Notes: a model not told the origin generated them from the letters alone. DNA of 64,000 nucleotides from Bordetella genomosp. 11 (GCF_002261215.1 NZ_NEVS01000004.1:2480001-2544000), one strand, 5' to 3'. Counted from the first letter of the stretch, positions 50,453 to 59,589 are shown. Numbers and translations: made by a program.

Positions 50453-51673
50453 TCAGATAACCTTGCGCGCGCGCAGCGCATCGATCTGCGCCTCGCTCAG
50501 GCCCAGTCCGGCCAGCACCTCTGCCGTATGCTCGCCCAGCAGCGGCGGTGCGCGGTCCGCATGCGCCGCGGCACCGCCGAAGCGCAGGGGATTCATCACC
50601 TGCGGCACGGAGCCCGCCACCGGATGCGGCAGATGGCGCAGCATCCCGCGATGGACCACCTGCGGATCATCGAAGACCTCCGGCACGGCGTTGATGGGAC
50701 CGGCCGGCACGCCGGCCCGCTTGAGCGCGTCCAGCCAGTTTCCGCGCGGCCGGCTGGCGAAGACCGCGTCCAGGATCGGATCCAGGCTTTCCTGGTTCTT
50801 CACGCGCTGGGCATTGGTGCCGAACCGCTCGTCGCGGGCCAATTCCGGTTGGCCGATCGCCTCGCATAGCGTGACGAACTGGGCATCGTTGCCCACCACG
50901 ACGACGATGTCGCCGTCGGCACAATTGAAGGTACGCTGCGGCTGGATATTGGGATGGGATGTTCCCGTGCGGCGGGGCACGCGATTGCCCAGCAAAAAAT
51001 TCATCGCCTGGTTCGCCAGCAAGCCGACCTGCACATCGAGCATGGCGACATCGATGTATTCGCCCTGGCCCGTCTGTGTGCGGCGCAGCAGCGCGGCCAC
51101 GATGCCCAGGGCCGCATACACGCCGGTGCTCAGATCGACGATGGGCACGCCGACTTTCTGGGGACCGCCGCCGGGCTTGTCGTCGCGCTCGCCGGTGACG
51201 CTCATCAGGCCGCCCATGGCCTGGATCAGGAAGTCGTAGGCGGGTTCGGCCGCGCGCGGCCCGGTCTGGCCGAAGCCGGTCACCGAGCAATACACCAGGC
51301 GCGGGTTTATCGCGGACAGCGTGGCGTAATCCAGGCCCATACGCGCCAACGTTCCGACCTTGTAGTTCTCCAGGACCACGTCGACGTCGCGGCAAAGCGC
51401 CCTTACCAGGTCCTGGCCGTCCGCCGTCTGCAGGTCCAGCGTGATGGATCGCTTGCCGCGGTTGGTGGCGATGAAATAGGCACCGTCCTCGGTATCCCGC
51501 CCGTCCCGGTCCTTAAGGAAAGGAGGCCCCCAGGCACGCGTGTCGTCGCCCCGCCCCGGGCGCTCCACCTTGATCACGTCCGCCCCCAGATCGGCCAGGA
51601 TCTGGCTGGCCCACGGCCCGGCCAGGACGCGGCTCAGGTCCAGTACCTTGATATTCGATAACAGCGGCTGCAA
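50453..51673 (-). CDS. CaiB/BaiF-type (family III) CoA-transferase, copy 2
   Basis: A 406-residue family III CoA-transferase. It has NIKVLDLSRVLAGPWASQIL, DVIKVERPGRGDD, YFIATNRGKRS, and catalytic Asp180 in VPIVDLSTG. The start appears to be a TTG at 51673 with GGGGG six to seven bases before it; no ATG stands at a better place. It is close to the enzyme at 48338 but clearly a separate paralogue. It is first in the minus-strand unit that includes hydratase, transferase, dehydrogenase and Bug genes. Why one pathway needs two transferases is not known. Confidence 0.92.
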   Translation of the reverse strand: MQPLLSNIKVLDLSRVLAGPWASQILADLGADVIKVERPGRGDDTRAWGPPFLKDRDGRDTEDGAYFIATNRGKRSITLDLQTADGQDLVRALCRDVDVVLENYKVGTLARMGLDYATLSAINPRLVYCSVTGFGQTGPRAAEPAYDFLIQAMGGLMSVTGERDDKPGGGPQKVGVPIVDLSTGVYAALGIVAALLRRTQTGQGEYIDVAMLDVQVGLLANQAMNFLLGNRVPRRTGTSHPNIQPQRTFNCADGDIVVVVGNDAQFVTLCEAIGQPELARDERFGTNAQRVKNQESLDPILDAVFASRPRGNWLDALKRAGVPAGPINAVPEVFDDPQVVHRGMLRHLPHPVAGSVPQVMNPLRFGGAAAHADRAPPLLGEHTAEVLAGLGLSEAQIDALRARKVI

Positions 51674-51890
51674 GGCCTACCCCCGATTCCTGAATGTGCG
51701 GCCAGTCTAGTCACCGCAAACGATCGAAGGTACGACCCCGGAACACAAAGCTGATATGTGGCTGGCGCCACGGCGCGCGGCGCCGCGACGCGGTATCTTT
51801 GGTCCGCCCATCCAGGCCCACGAGCGAACGAACCGCGGCACGGCAAACCATGCCGCGCCGCATTGCCATAACGAGACCGGAGACAACACG

Positions 51891-52859
51891 ATGCTGATAT
51901 TCCTGCGGGCCGCCGCCCTGTGGGTGCTGTCCGCCATGGCGGGGACGGCGGTCGCGGCCACGAACTTTCCCAATCACCCGCTGCGCATGATCGTCCCGTT
52001 CACCCCGGGCGGCGGCGCCGACCTTACCGCCCGGATGATCGCAGAGCCCCTGGGCAAACTGCTGGGACAACCCGTCATCGTGGAGAACAAACCAGGCGCC
52101 GGCGGTACCCTGGGCGCCACACAGGTGGCGCGCGCCACGCCGGATGGCTACACCCTGCTCTACACCACGCCCGGACCGCAGATCACCAATCCATACCTGA
52201 TGAAGAACCTGCCCTACGATCCGGCCACGGATCTGGTCCCGGTGTCCGAGCTTGCCGTGATCCCCAGCGTGCTGGTGGCGGGCAAAGGCCTGGACGTATC
52301 CACCGTACGCGAATTGATCCGATATGCCGCCGCACATCCGCACCAGGTGCGTTTCGCCAGCGCCGGCATCGGCGCCAGCAGCCATCTATCGGTGGAACTG
52401 TTCAAGTCGATGGCGGACGTGAAGATCGATCACGTGCCTTATCCCGGCACGGCCGCCGCGCTGCGCGACATTCTGGGCGGCACGGTGGAAATCGCCATCG
52501 ATAGCGTCGCGGTCTATTTGCCATACATCCGGTCGGGCGCGGTGAAGGCCCTGGGCGTCACGACGCCGGCCGAACTTCCCATGCTGCCTGGAGTGCCGCC
52601 CATCGGCCGGGAACTGCCCGGCTTCGACTCATCGCCCGTGAACTACCTTTCCGTGCCGGCCGGTACGCCACCGGACGTCATCGAACAACTCAACGCCGCC
52701 GTGGTACAGGTATTGAAGTCGCCGGACCTGCGCGCCCGCATGATGGAAATCGGGCTGCTGCCGCAAAGCAGTACGCCGCAAGCCATGGGCGAGCTGATCC
52801 AGGCCGAATCGGCGAAATGGAAAAAGGTCATAGAAGCGTCGGGGGCGCGTTTGGACTGA
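51891..52859 (+). CDS. Bug-family periplasmic solute receptor, copy D
   Basis: A 322-residue Bug receptor with signal peptide LRAAALWVLSAMAGTAVAA. Motifs are FPNHPLRMIVPFTPGGGADLTARMIA, VIVENKPGAGGTLGATQVARATPDG and HVPYPGTAAALRDILGGTVE. It diverges from the CoA-transferase operon across 217 bases, so the two may share a control region. The last 32 bases overlap the 3' end of the convergent MBL hydrolase gene. No membrane components are adjacent. Confidence 0.92.
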   Translation: MLIFLRAAALWVLSAMAGTAVAATNFPNHPLRMIVPFTPGGGADLTARMIAEPLGKLLGQPVIVENKPGAGGTLGATQVARATPDGYTLLYTTPGPQITNPYLMKNLPYDPATDLVPVSELAVIPSVLVAGKGLDVSTVRELIRYAAAHPHQVRFASAGIGASSHLSVELFKSMADVKIDHVPYPGTAAALRDILGGTVEIAIDSVAVYLPYIRSGAVKALGVTTPAELPMLPGVPPIGRELPGFDSSPVNYLSVPAGTPPDVIEQLNAAVVQVLKSPDLRARMMEIGLLPQSSTPQAMGELIQAESAKWKKVIEASGARLD

Positions 52860-53619
52860 GCGTGTGGGTATCGCCGCAGCGGCACAGATCGATGCGCCAC
52901 GGTTCCATGGAGTCCCCCATCCAGACATTCATGGCTGCACGCCGCTCGCCGACATAGCGCGGCTGCATATTCTCGTCGAGTCGCATGCACAGGTCGTGTC
53001 CAGGTATCAATAACGTACGCGGCGCCCGCGCCCAGTATTGCCAGATCAAGGCAAGCGTGTCCCGGCTGGCGTCCGGGTCGTACGTGTCTGCTACCGACAT
53101 GGAGAGCAGCTCCGCCCGGTTCTTGGCGGCGTCCCCCGTGAAGAGCAAAGGGTGTTCCGATCCCTCGACGTAGAAAAGCAGATGGCCTGGAGTATGACCG
53201 GGCGCACCGACGGCGAGAAACCCGGGCAGGAAGGAGTCCCCCGCGCTTATCAGCCGCGTGCGTGCAGAGGTCGCGAGCTCCCGCACATAGAGTTCCGGCA
53301 AGGGGTCGAAGCCCGGCCCCCTGGCAGCCGCCCATTCGAGCTCCTGCGCGCCTATCCATACGGTGGCGTTGGGAAACAGGGTGAAGTTCACGGCATGGTC
53401 ATAATGCGCGTGCGTCAGGACGACGTCGGTGATGTCCTCCGCGCGAACCCCCAGCTCGCCCAGTTGCTTTGCCAGTAAATGACGCACACCGAATGCGCCG
53501 ACGTCCACGAGAACGCGGCGGCCCGCGCCGCGCAGCAGCGTGATGGTGCTCCAGCCCAGCGTCCCATGAAACAGGCTGCGGCCAGGGAATCCTTGGACCA
53601 GCACATCGATCTCGTACAT
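52828..53619 (-). CDS. Metallo-beta-lactamase-fold hydrolase (AttM/lactonase-like)
   Basis: A 263-residue MBL-fold enzyme with the zinc motif THAHYDHA (His70, His72, Asp74, His75), then GAPGHTPGHLLFYVEG, LLFTGDAAKNR and LIPGHD. This set is typical of N-acyl-homoserine lactonase-like and other lactone/ester hydrolases. No quorum-sensing gene is nearby, so a catabolic lactone or thioester substrate is equally plausible. Its 3' end overlaps the opposite Bug gene by 32 bases. It is followed upstream by another Bug gene 38 bases away and probably shares its mRNA. Confidence 0.87.
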   Translation of the reverse strand: MYEIDVLVQGFPGRSLFHGTLGWSTITLLRGAGRRVLVDVGAFGVRHLLAKQLGELGVRAEDITDVVLTHAHYDHAVNFTLFPNATVWIGAQELEWAAARGPGFDPLPELYVRELATSARTRLISAGDSFLPGFLAVGAPGHTPGHLLFYVEGSEHPLLFTGDAAKNRAELLSMSVADTYDPDASRDTLALIWQYWARAPRTLLIPGHDLCMRLDENMQPRYVGERRAAMNVWMGDSMEPWRIDLCRCGDTHTLSPNAPPTLL

Positions 53620-53657
53620 GCGATTACTCCTCTAACGTCGGTGCCCGCTCGCGCGCG

Positions 53658-54635
53658 TCAGTTGGCCTTGATGTGGTTTTCCGCGATAACGTCCTTCCAC
53701 GTATGCATCTGGTCCGCGATGAACTGCGCGGAGTCGGCCGGAGATGCGCCCATGGGCTCGCCGCCCATGTCGATCAACTGCTTGCGTACCGTGGGGTCGT
53801 TGACCGCGGCGTGCGCCGCAGCCGCGAGCTTATCGACGACAGCCGCCGGAGTACCGGCGGGGACAAACAATGCGTTCCATTCATAGGCCTGCATCGGCGT
53901 GCCGGCCTCGGTCATCGTAGGGATGCCGGGCAAGGCGGCGCTGCGCTCGGAGCCGGTGGTCGCGAGCGGCGTGACCTTACCGCTTTGAATGAAGGGCAGT
54001 GCCGAAGCGCCATTTGCGAACATGATCGGCAGTTGACCGCCGGCTACATCCGTCAAGGCCGGGCCGCCACCCTTATAGGGAATATGCGAAAGCTGGCCTT
54101 TGATCTTGCTGGCGAAAAGCGCGCCCGCGAGGTGCTGTACCGAACCCGTGCCGGATGAGGCGTACGAAATTTTGCCAGGTTCCTTGTGCACCAGGTCGAC
54201 CAACGATTTCACATCGTCGACGGGAAACTTCGGGTTCTTCACGAGGATATTGGGAAACTTCACCAGCACCGACACCGGAATGAAGTCCTTCTTTGCATCG
54301 TAAGGCAATGACGCGTAAAGGGCGGGATTGATGGAAAACCCCGTGGCGTCCAGCATCACGGTATAGCCATCCGGCGCGCTGCGTGCCAGCGTATTCGCGC
54401 CTATCTGCCCATTCGCCCCGGGGCGGTTCTCGACAATGAATTGTTCTCCCAGGGATGTCGTCATCTTCGCGGCGACCAGACGAGCGACGATATCCGCGCC
54501 TCCGCCGGGTGGATAGGTGACGATCAGACGAACCGGCCGCGACGGGTAGTCGGCCGCATGAGCGGCGCCGCCCAGCAGTGACAAAGAAAGCGCGGATACT
54601 GCAAGAAGTAACTTACGATGGGTAATGCTGGACAT
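53658..54635 (-). CDS. Bug-family periplasmic solute receptor, copy E
   Basis: A 325-residue Bug receptor with signal LLLAVSALSLSLLGGAAHAAD. Motifs are YPSRPVRLIVTYPPGGGADIVARLVA, FIVENRPGANGQIGANTLARSAPDG and HIPYKGGGPALTDVAGGQLP. ATG 54635 follows GGAGACATCA; the open frame upstream is non-family sequence. It sits between MBL-hydrolase and crotonase-like genes, all leftward, on one side of a GntR-controlled divergent promoter. Confidence 0.92.
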   Translation of the reverse strand: MSSITHRKLLLAVSALSLSLLGGAAHAADYPSRPVRLIVTYPPGGGADIVARLVAAKMTTSLGEQFIVENRPGANGQIGANTLARSAPDGYTVMLDATGFSINPALYASLPYDAKKDFIPVSVLVKFPNILVKNPKFPVDDVKSLVDLVHKEPGKISYASSGTGSVQHLAGALFASKIKGQLSHIPYKGGGPALTDVAGGQLPIMFANGASALPFIQSGKVTPLATTGSERSAALPGIPTMTEAGTPMQAYEWNALFVPAGTPAAVVDKLAAAAHAAVNDPTVRKQLIDMGGEPMGASPADSAQFIADQMHTWKDVIAENHIKAN

Positions 54636-54738
54636 TGATGTCTCCTCGTGTCCATGGGTGGTTGGGGCTTGCGTCGAAAATCGAGATGGCGATATGCCGG
54701 GGCAGCGCACCGCCCCGTCTCGAACGTGGCGGAGCGGC

Positions 54739-55527
54739 TCAGCGGCCTTGGAAGTTGGGGGCCCGCTTCTCCGTCCACGCGGCCACGCCTTCCTTGAGAT
54801 CCGCCGAACGCAATGTCTCGGCTTCACGCTCCTTGAAAGCGGCCAGGTCGAAGTCGCCGCGGGCCATTGCATCGATGGCATGCTTGGCGCCGCGAATGGC
54901 CAAGGGGGCCTGCCCACATAAGCGTGAGGTCAGCTGGGCGACACGGGCGTCCAGTTCATCTTCTGCGACCAGTTCATTGAGAAAACCCATGCGGAGCATG
55001 CGAGCCGCGTCGAGTTTTTCTCCCAGCAGGAACAATTCCTTGGCGTAGCGCGCGCCGAGGCGCTCGGTGAACCGCCGTATGCCCGACGGGTAATACAGCA
55101 GCCCCAGCTGGGCGGCCGGCATGAACATCTCCGTGGCCGGGGTCCCGATGCGCAGGTCACAAGCCAACACAAGGTCCGTCGCGCCGCCGTACACCCCGCC
55201 ATGCAGGCGTGCGATCGTGGGCTGCGGCAGCCGCTCCACCGCTTCCACCACGGCCTCGAAGGGGTTATCGAGCGGGCCGCTGGGTGCATTGCCGGCGATG
55301 GACATGATGTGCCGAATGTCATACCCGGAGCAGAAATGCCGCCCCTCCCCCTCCAGCATCACGGCGCGGATTGTCCGGTCGGCGGTCAGCCGGGCGCAAA
55401 AGTCCAGCAGGACGCCAAGATCCTCGGGTTCCAGGCGGTTCGCATAGGCGGGGCGACGCAGCGTGATGCGCGCCAAGTATCCTTCCACATTCAGGGACGG
55501 TGTCTGCGATGGTTTTTCTGTACTCAT
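54739..55527 (-). CDS. Crotonase-fold protein lacking both usual catalytic glutamates, copy 2
   Basis: A 262-residue enoyl-CoA hydratase/isomerase-fold protein with good CoA and oxyanion segments (FCSGYDIRHI, LHGGVYGGATDLVLACD). The two hydratase Glu positions are changed: the first is Asp in GGATDL, and the PE of the second segment is PA (FMPAAQLGLLY). Simple enoyl hydration is therefore doubtful; isomerase, hydrolase or decarboxylase chemistry is possible. It is the first leftward gene of the GntR-linked divergent locus. Confidence 0.82.
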   Translation of the reverse strand: MSTEKPSQTPSLNVEGYLARITLRRPAYANRLEPEDLGVLLDFCARLTADRTIRAVMLEGEGRHFCSGYDIRHIMSIAGNAPSGPLDNPFEAVVEAVERLPQPTIARLHGGVYGGATDLVLACDLRIGTPATEMFMPAAQLGLLYYPSGIRRFTERLGARYAKELFLLGEKLDAARMLRMGFLNELVAEDELDARVAQLTSRLCGQAPLAIRGAKHAIDAMARGDFDLAAFKEREAETLRSADLKEGVAAWTEKRAPNFQGR

Positions 55528-55544
55528 TTAATTCATAAGTCCGT

Positions 55545-55579
55545 TTGCGTAATTTATATAGCTCATTCTATAATTTATA
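55545..55579 (+). promoter_or_regulatory. gntR promoter with 21-bp-spaced direct repeats
   Basis: A -35-like TTGCGT (55545-55550) and a perfect -10 TATAAT (55569-55574) are 18 bases apart, upstream of the GntR ATG at 55596. The 9-mer TAATTTATA occurs at 55550-55558 and 55571-55579, exactly two helical turns apart, overlapping both promoter elements. This layout suits GntR autorepression and control of the divergent hydratase/Bug/MBL genes. The gap is very AT-rich compared with the genome. Confidence 0.6.
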
Positions 55580-55595
55580 CATTGAGGTTTGCAAT

Positions 55596-56306
55596 ATGAA
55601 AGAGAAGGTCAAGACCAACTTCGCCCTTGTCATCCGCGACAAGATCGAGGAGGACATGCTGGCTGGCGCCTACGCCCCGGGGGAACCGCTCGATGAACTG
55701 GTGCTGGCGGAGCGCTACGGCGTTTCCCGCACGCCTATCCGGGAAGCCATCCAGTTGCTGGAGGTCCAGGGATTGGCTTATCGCGTTTCGCGAGGCGGCG
55801 CATTTGTCGCGAAGCTCTCCAGCAAGGATCTGCTCGCGCTCCTCGAATTGCTGGCTTACCAGGAAGGGTTGTGCGCCATGTTGGCCGCCCGCCGCATCGC
55901 TCCGGAGGCCGTAGCCTCGCTACGCGAGTTCGTCGACCGCTGCGACCAAGCGGCCGCCCAGGGCGATGTCGAGGCTTACGCCCGCGAGAACATGGCGTTC
56001 CACGAGTTGCTTTACGCCAGCTGCCGCAATGATTTCCTGACCCGGGAGGTCACCATCCTGCGCAAGCGGTCGCAGCTGTACCGGCGCAATAACTTTCACC
56101 AGCCGGGACGCATGACGGAGTCCGCGGCCGACCACCGACGCATCCTGGAAGCAATCGAGAAGCAGGACGAAATGGCGGCATTCCGCGCCGCGGTCGATCA
56201 CATCGCGGTGGCCGGCAGGTCGTTCGCCGAATTCCTAATGACATTGCCCGACGGGTTCATCGCGGACACGAGCCGGGCGGCATCCCTCCCATCCGAGGAA
56301 ACCTAG
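55596..56306 (+). CDS. GntR-family regulator with FCD effector domain
   Basis: A 236-residue GntR regulator. The wHTH (about residues 5-70) contains IRDKIEEDMLAGAYAPGEPL and RYGVSRTPIREAIQLLE. The FCD effector domain follows (NMAFHELLYASC, DHRRILEAIEKQDEMAAFRAAVDHI), with the His residues that hold a metal and carboxylate ligand in this subgroup. The ATG at 55596 has GAGG at 8 bases. Ligands of FCD regulators are usually organic acids. It sits between the leftward hydratase-Bug-MBL genes and the rightward CoA-transferase and most likely controls both. Confidence 0.92.
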   Translation: MKEKVKTNFALVIRDKIEEDMLAGAYAPGEPLDELVLAERYGVSRTPIREAIQLLEVQGLAYRVSRGGAFVAKLSSKDLLALLELLAYQEGLCAMLAARRIAPEAVASLREFVDRCDQAAAQGDVEAYARENMAFHELLYASCRNDFLTREVTILRKRSQLYRRNNFHQPGRMTESAADHRRILEAIEKQDEMAAFRAAVDHIAVAGRSFAEFLMTLPDGFIADTSRAASLPSEET

Positions 56307-56316
56307 AGAGGCATAC

Positions 56317-57486
56317 ATGGCACTTTCCCGCTCCGGCAAGACCGGTCCCCTTAGCGACCTGATCGTCGTCGACTTGACACGCTATTTGTCCGGCCCTTAC
56401 TGCACGCTGCTGCTCGCCGACCTCGGGGCACGCGTCGTCAAGATCGAGAGCCCCGGCAACGGCGACGATTCGCGCTATGTGCCCCCTATCGAAGACGGGA
56501 AATCTGCCTACTTCATGTCGATCAACCGCGGCAAGGAGTCGATAGCGCTCGACCTGAAGAACCCCGAACACCGCGCGATCCTCGAGAACATGCTCGAAGG
56601 CGCCGACATCCTGGTCGAGAACTTCCGTCCCGGCGTCATGGACAAGCTGGGCTACTCCGCCGAGTTCCTCGCCGGCCGATATCCCTCGCTCGTATACGGG
56701 TCTATCTCGGGCTTCGGCCAAACGGGCCCCTGGCGCGATCTCCCCGCATACGATCTGGTCGTGCAGGCACTTAGCGGAATGATGAGCATCAATGGCTATC
56801 CCGACGGCCCGCCCACACGGGTCGGAACCTCCATCGGCGACCTGTGCGCGGGCGTTTATGCTGCACTGGCCATCCTCGCGGCGGTCAACGAACGCCGACG
56901 CACCGGCCGCGGCAGCCGGGTGGATGTCGCCATGCTGGATTGCCAGGTGGCGCTGCTGGAAAGCCATTACATGCGCCACAATGTCACGGGCGAGGAGCCC
57001 GGGCGGGTGGGATCCCGTCATCCGCTTATCACGCCCTTCGATACGTTCGCCTGCGCAGATGGCTATATCGTCATCTGCACCGTCGGCGACGCGATGTACC
57101 GCAACCTGGTGAAGGCGATCGGCTTACCGGAGCTCCAGGAACACCCGCTGTACCGGACGCCCAAGGACCGGTTGGCAAACGGCGAAGCGCTCAAGAGCGA
57201 GCTCGAAGCGCATTTGGGCAAGGCTGGCCGCGAACACTGGCTGAAGATCGTCGGCGAAGCAGGCATCCCGTGCAGCCCGATCAACTCCATTCCCGAAATG
57301 GCCGACAACGAGCAATTGAAAGCGCGCGGGCTGTTCGTTAATGTCGAGGCGGATGGATTTTCATATCGGGCCGTACGCACGCCCGTTCGCACCCGGCCAG
57401 GCCACGATCCGGCGTTTTCCGAGCGCGCGCCCATGATCGACGAGCATGGCGACAAGATACGCGCCGAACTCGCGGACGCAGGATAA
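56317..57486 (+). CDS. CaiB/BaiF-type (family III) CoA-transferase, copy 3
   Basis: A 389-residue family III CoA-transferase. It has SDLIVVDLTRYLSGPYCTLLLADLG, RVVKIESPGNGDDSR, FMSINRGKES, and catalytic Asp175 in TSIGDLCAG. The C-terminus has GIPCSPINSIPEMADNEQ. It is clearly divergent from the two paralogues at 48338 and 50453 and lacks their PGRGDD loop. Ten bases separate it from gntR, so they form one mRNA. It should activate the acid imported by Bug copy E for further breakdown. Confidence 0.92.
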   Translation: MALSRSGKTGPLSDLIVVDLTRYLSGPYCTLLLADLGARVVKIESPGNGDDSRYVPPIEDGKSAYFMSINRGKESIALDLKNPEHRAILENMLEGADILVENFRPGVMDKLGYSAEFLAGRYPSLVYGSISGFGQTGPWRDLPAYDLVVQALSGMMSINGYPDGPPTRVGTSIGDLCAGVYAALAILAAVNERRRTGRGSRVDVAMLDCQVALLESHYMRHNVTGEEPGRVGSRHPLITPFDTFACADGYIVICTVGDAMYRNLVKAIGLPELQEHPLYRTPKDRLANGEALKSELEAHLGKAGREHWLKIVGEAGIPCSPINSIPEMADNEQLKARGLFVNVEADGFSYRAVRTPVRTRPGHDPAFSERAPMIDEHGDKIRAELADAG

Positions 57487-57491
57487 AAGGC

Positions 57492-58637
57492 TCAGGAAAC
57501 GGTACGCACCGGCACGCGCTTGGCCAGCGCGCACAGCAATTCGTAGCCGATGGTGCCGGCTGCCTGCGCGACTTCGTCCACCGAGGGGCCGTCGGCGCCC
57601 CAAAGGGAAACCGGGGCGTCGACGCCGGCGTCCGGTACGGGCGTCAGGTCCACCGCCAGCATATCCATCGACACGCGGCCAAGCAGGCGGGTGCGGGTGC
57701 CGGCCACGACGACCGGGGTCCCGGTGCCGGCATGGCGGGGATAGCCATCGGCATAGCCACAGGCGACCACGCCGATCCGGATGGGCGCATCTGCCGTGAA
57801 GAGACTGCCATATCCCACCGTGTCCCCCGCGCGCAGGTCTTGCGTGGCGATGATGCGCGAGCGCAGCGACATGGCCGGTTTTAATCCGAACGAAGCCGCA
57901 TCGGCATCGGCGAACGGCGAGGCGCCATACAGGCAGATGCCGGGACGCACCCAGCTTGCCGTCCCCGGACGCGCCAGCGCGATTTCCGGATAGCGCAACG
58001 TGGCGGCGGAATTGGAGATGCTGACCGGGCCCGGCAGGTCGCCCGTCACCCGCTGGAAGACCGCCAGTTGTTCCGCGACGCCGGCGGGGCCGTCGGCGTT
58101 GGCGAAATGCGTCATGCGGCCGATGCTGCCCACTATGCCCCGGTCGCGCAATTCCAGCGCGCGCGCATGCGCGGCCCGATAGGCGTCGGGGGCGAAACCC
58201 AGCCGGTTCATGCCGCTGTTCAGTTTGAGCAGGACGTCCAGCGGGCGCGCGGGCCGGCTATGCGCGAGCATATCCAGCTGTTCGCGGCTATGCACGACGG
58301 AGGTCAGGCGATAGCGGTCGGCCAGCTCCAGGTCCGTCGGTTCGAAACACCCTTCCAGCAGCAGGATGGGCCGGGCGAATCCCGATTCGCGGCATTCCAG
58401 GGCCTCGGCAAGATCCAGCATCGCCAACCCATCGGCCTGCGCGAACCCCTCTACACCCTGTGCCGTCCCGTGGCCATAGCTGTGCGCTTTGATGACCGCC
58501 CAGATGGACGGCGCCACCCATTGCGTGCCGTCCGCCCCGGACGCCGACGCGGCAGCCTGATCGAGATGCCGGCGGACGACGGCCAAGTTGTGCGACAGGG
58601 CGGAAACGGAAATAGTGACGGAAATCGGTCTGGGCAT
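57492..58637 (-). CDS. alr: Alanine racemase (PLP-dependent)
   Basis: A 381-residue fold-type III PLP enzyme that makes D-alanine for peptidoglycan. The cofactor Lys50 sits in [11 protein letters not shown] (usually KANAYGHG, so slightly unusual). RPGICLYG is at 231-238, and the second base Tyr295 is in [19 protein letters not shown] and [13 protein letters not shown] follow. ATG 58637 has AGGA upstream; an in-frame ATG 21 codons earlier lacks support. Converges with the CoA-transferase 5 bases away and diverges from hpnC. Confidence 0.94.
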   Translation of the reverse strand: MPRPISVTISVSALSHNLAVVRRHLDQAAASASGADGTQWVAPSIWAVIKAHSYGHGTAQGVEGFAQADGLAMLDLAEALECRESGFARPILLLEGCFEPTDLELADRYRLTSVVHSREQLDMLAHSRPARPLDVLLKLNSGMNRLGFAPDAYRAAHARALELRDRGIVGSIGRMTHFANADGPAGVAEQLAVFQRVTGDLPGPVSISNSAATLRYPEIALARPGTASWVRPGICLYGASPFADADAASFGLKPAMSLRSRIIATQDLRAGDTVGYGSLFTADAPIRIGVVACGYADGYPRHAGTGTPVVVAGTRTRLLGRVSMDMLAVDLTPVPDAGVDAPVSLWGADGPSVDEVAQAAGTIGYELLCALAKRVPVRTVS

Positions 58638-58699
58638 AGCAGCTATCCTGGAGCCCGACAAGTCTACCCGATCCGCATACCCCCCTCGCCGTGACAGCA

Positions 58700-58705
58700 T
58701 AAAAT
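58700..58705 (+). promoter_or_regulatory. -10-like box TAAAAT upstream of hpnC
   Basis: TAAAAT lies 35 bases before the hpnC ATG in the 103-base alr/hpnC gap, giving a predicted leader near 28 bases. The -35 is not evident. Confidence 0.35.
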
Positions 58706-58740
58706 GCCCGATCCCACGGAACGGGCGCCTATCCGCCGTT

Positions 58741-59577
58741 ATGGCCGTCGACCACTACGAAAACTTCCCTGTCGCATCGATCCTGCTGCCGCGCCGGCTG
58801 CGCGTGGCGGTCGGCGATATCTACCGCTTCGCGCGCAGCGCCGACGATATCGCCGACGAAGGCAGCGCGGACGACGCCAGCCGGCTGGCGGCGCTGGCCG
58901 CATATCGCGCCGAACTGCACCGCATCGCCCAGGGCAAGCCAGGCGAGCGCGCCGTGGCAGACCCGGCCCTGGCGCCGATCTTCGACCCGCTCGCCGCGAC
59001 CATCGCGCGCCATCAATTGCCCATCACGCCGTTCTACGACCTGCTGTCGGCGTTCGAACAGGACGTGGCGGTCAAGCGCTACGCCGACGATGCCGCGCTG
59101 CTGGATTATTGTTCCCGATCGGCCAATCCGGTCGGCCGGCTGATGCTCGCCCTGTATCGGGCCGAAAGCCCGGACAATCTGCGCGATGCCGATGCGATCT
59201 GCACGGCGCTGCAGCTCACGAATTTCTGGCAGGACGTGCATATCGATTGGCGCAAGGACCGCGTATACCTGCCGCAGGACGCGCTGCGCCGGCATCGCGT
59301 CACGGAAGAGGACATCGCCACCTGCCGGCTGACACCGGCCTGGGAATCGCTGATGGCGGAGATGATCGGCCGGACGCGGTCGCTGTTAAACTCCGGCGCC
59401 GCCCTGCCCCGACGCCTGCCGGGCCGCGTCGGCCTGGAGCTGCGGCTGGTGGTCCAGGGCGCGCTCCGTATACTGGAACGCATCGAGCAGGCACGCTACG
59501 ACGTGTTCTTGAATCGCCCTCGACTGGGTGCGAAAGATTGGGTCGTCATGATGTGGCGCGTGTGGCGCAAGGCGTAA
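58741..59577 (+). CDS. hpnC: Squalene biosynthesis protein HpnC (hydroxysqualene synthase)
   Basis: A 278-residue trans-isoprenyl synthase-fold protein. It begins [17 protein letters not shown] and has two Asp-rich motifs, RSADDIADE (about 33-40) and [18 protein letters not shown]. This is the HpnC branch, which converts presqualene diphosphate to hydroxysqualene in the three-step bacterial squalene route. ATG 58741 starts the family N-terminus. It precedes hpnD by 12 bases and hpnE, the normal order. Confidence 0.92.
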   Translation: MAVDHYENFPVASILLPRRLRVAVGDIYRFARSADDIADEGSADDASRLAALAAYRAELHRIAQGKPGERAVADPALAPIFDPLAATIARHQLPITPFYDLLSAFEQDVAVKRYADDAALLDYCSRSANPVGRLMLALYRAESPDNLRDADAICTALQLTNFWQDVHIDWRKDRVYLPQDALRRHRVTEEDIATCRLTPAWESLMAEMIGRTRSLLNSGAALPRRLPGRVGLELRLVVQGALRILERIEQARYDVFLNRPRLGAKDWVVMMWRVWRKA

Positions 59578-59589
59578 TGGATCACTGAA

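Noticed and set aside
36412..57486. The catabolic stretch as a horizontally acquired island
   Set aside because: Gene families are typical of this bacterial group and base composition looks similar to the flanks. No mobility gene or tRNA border is seen. Only the gntR promoter gap is clearly AT-rich.
58704..59588. Alternative frame starting at ATG 58704 over hpnC
   Set aside because: It overlaps hpnC entirely in another frame, is Arg/Ala-rich and shows no domain; hpnC has clear Asp-rich motifs.
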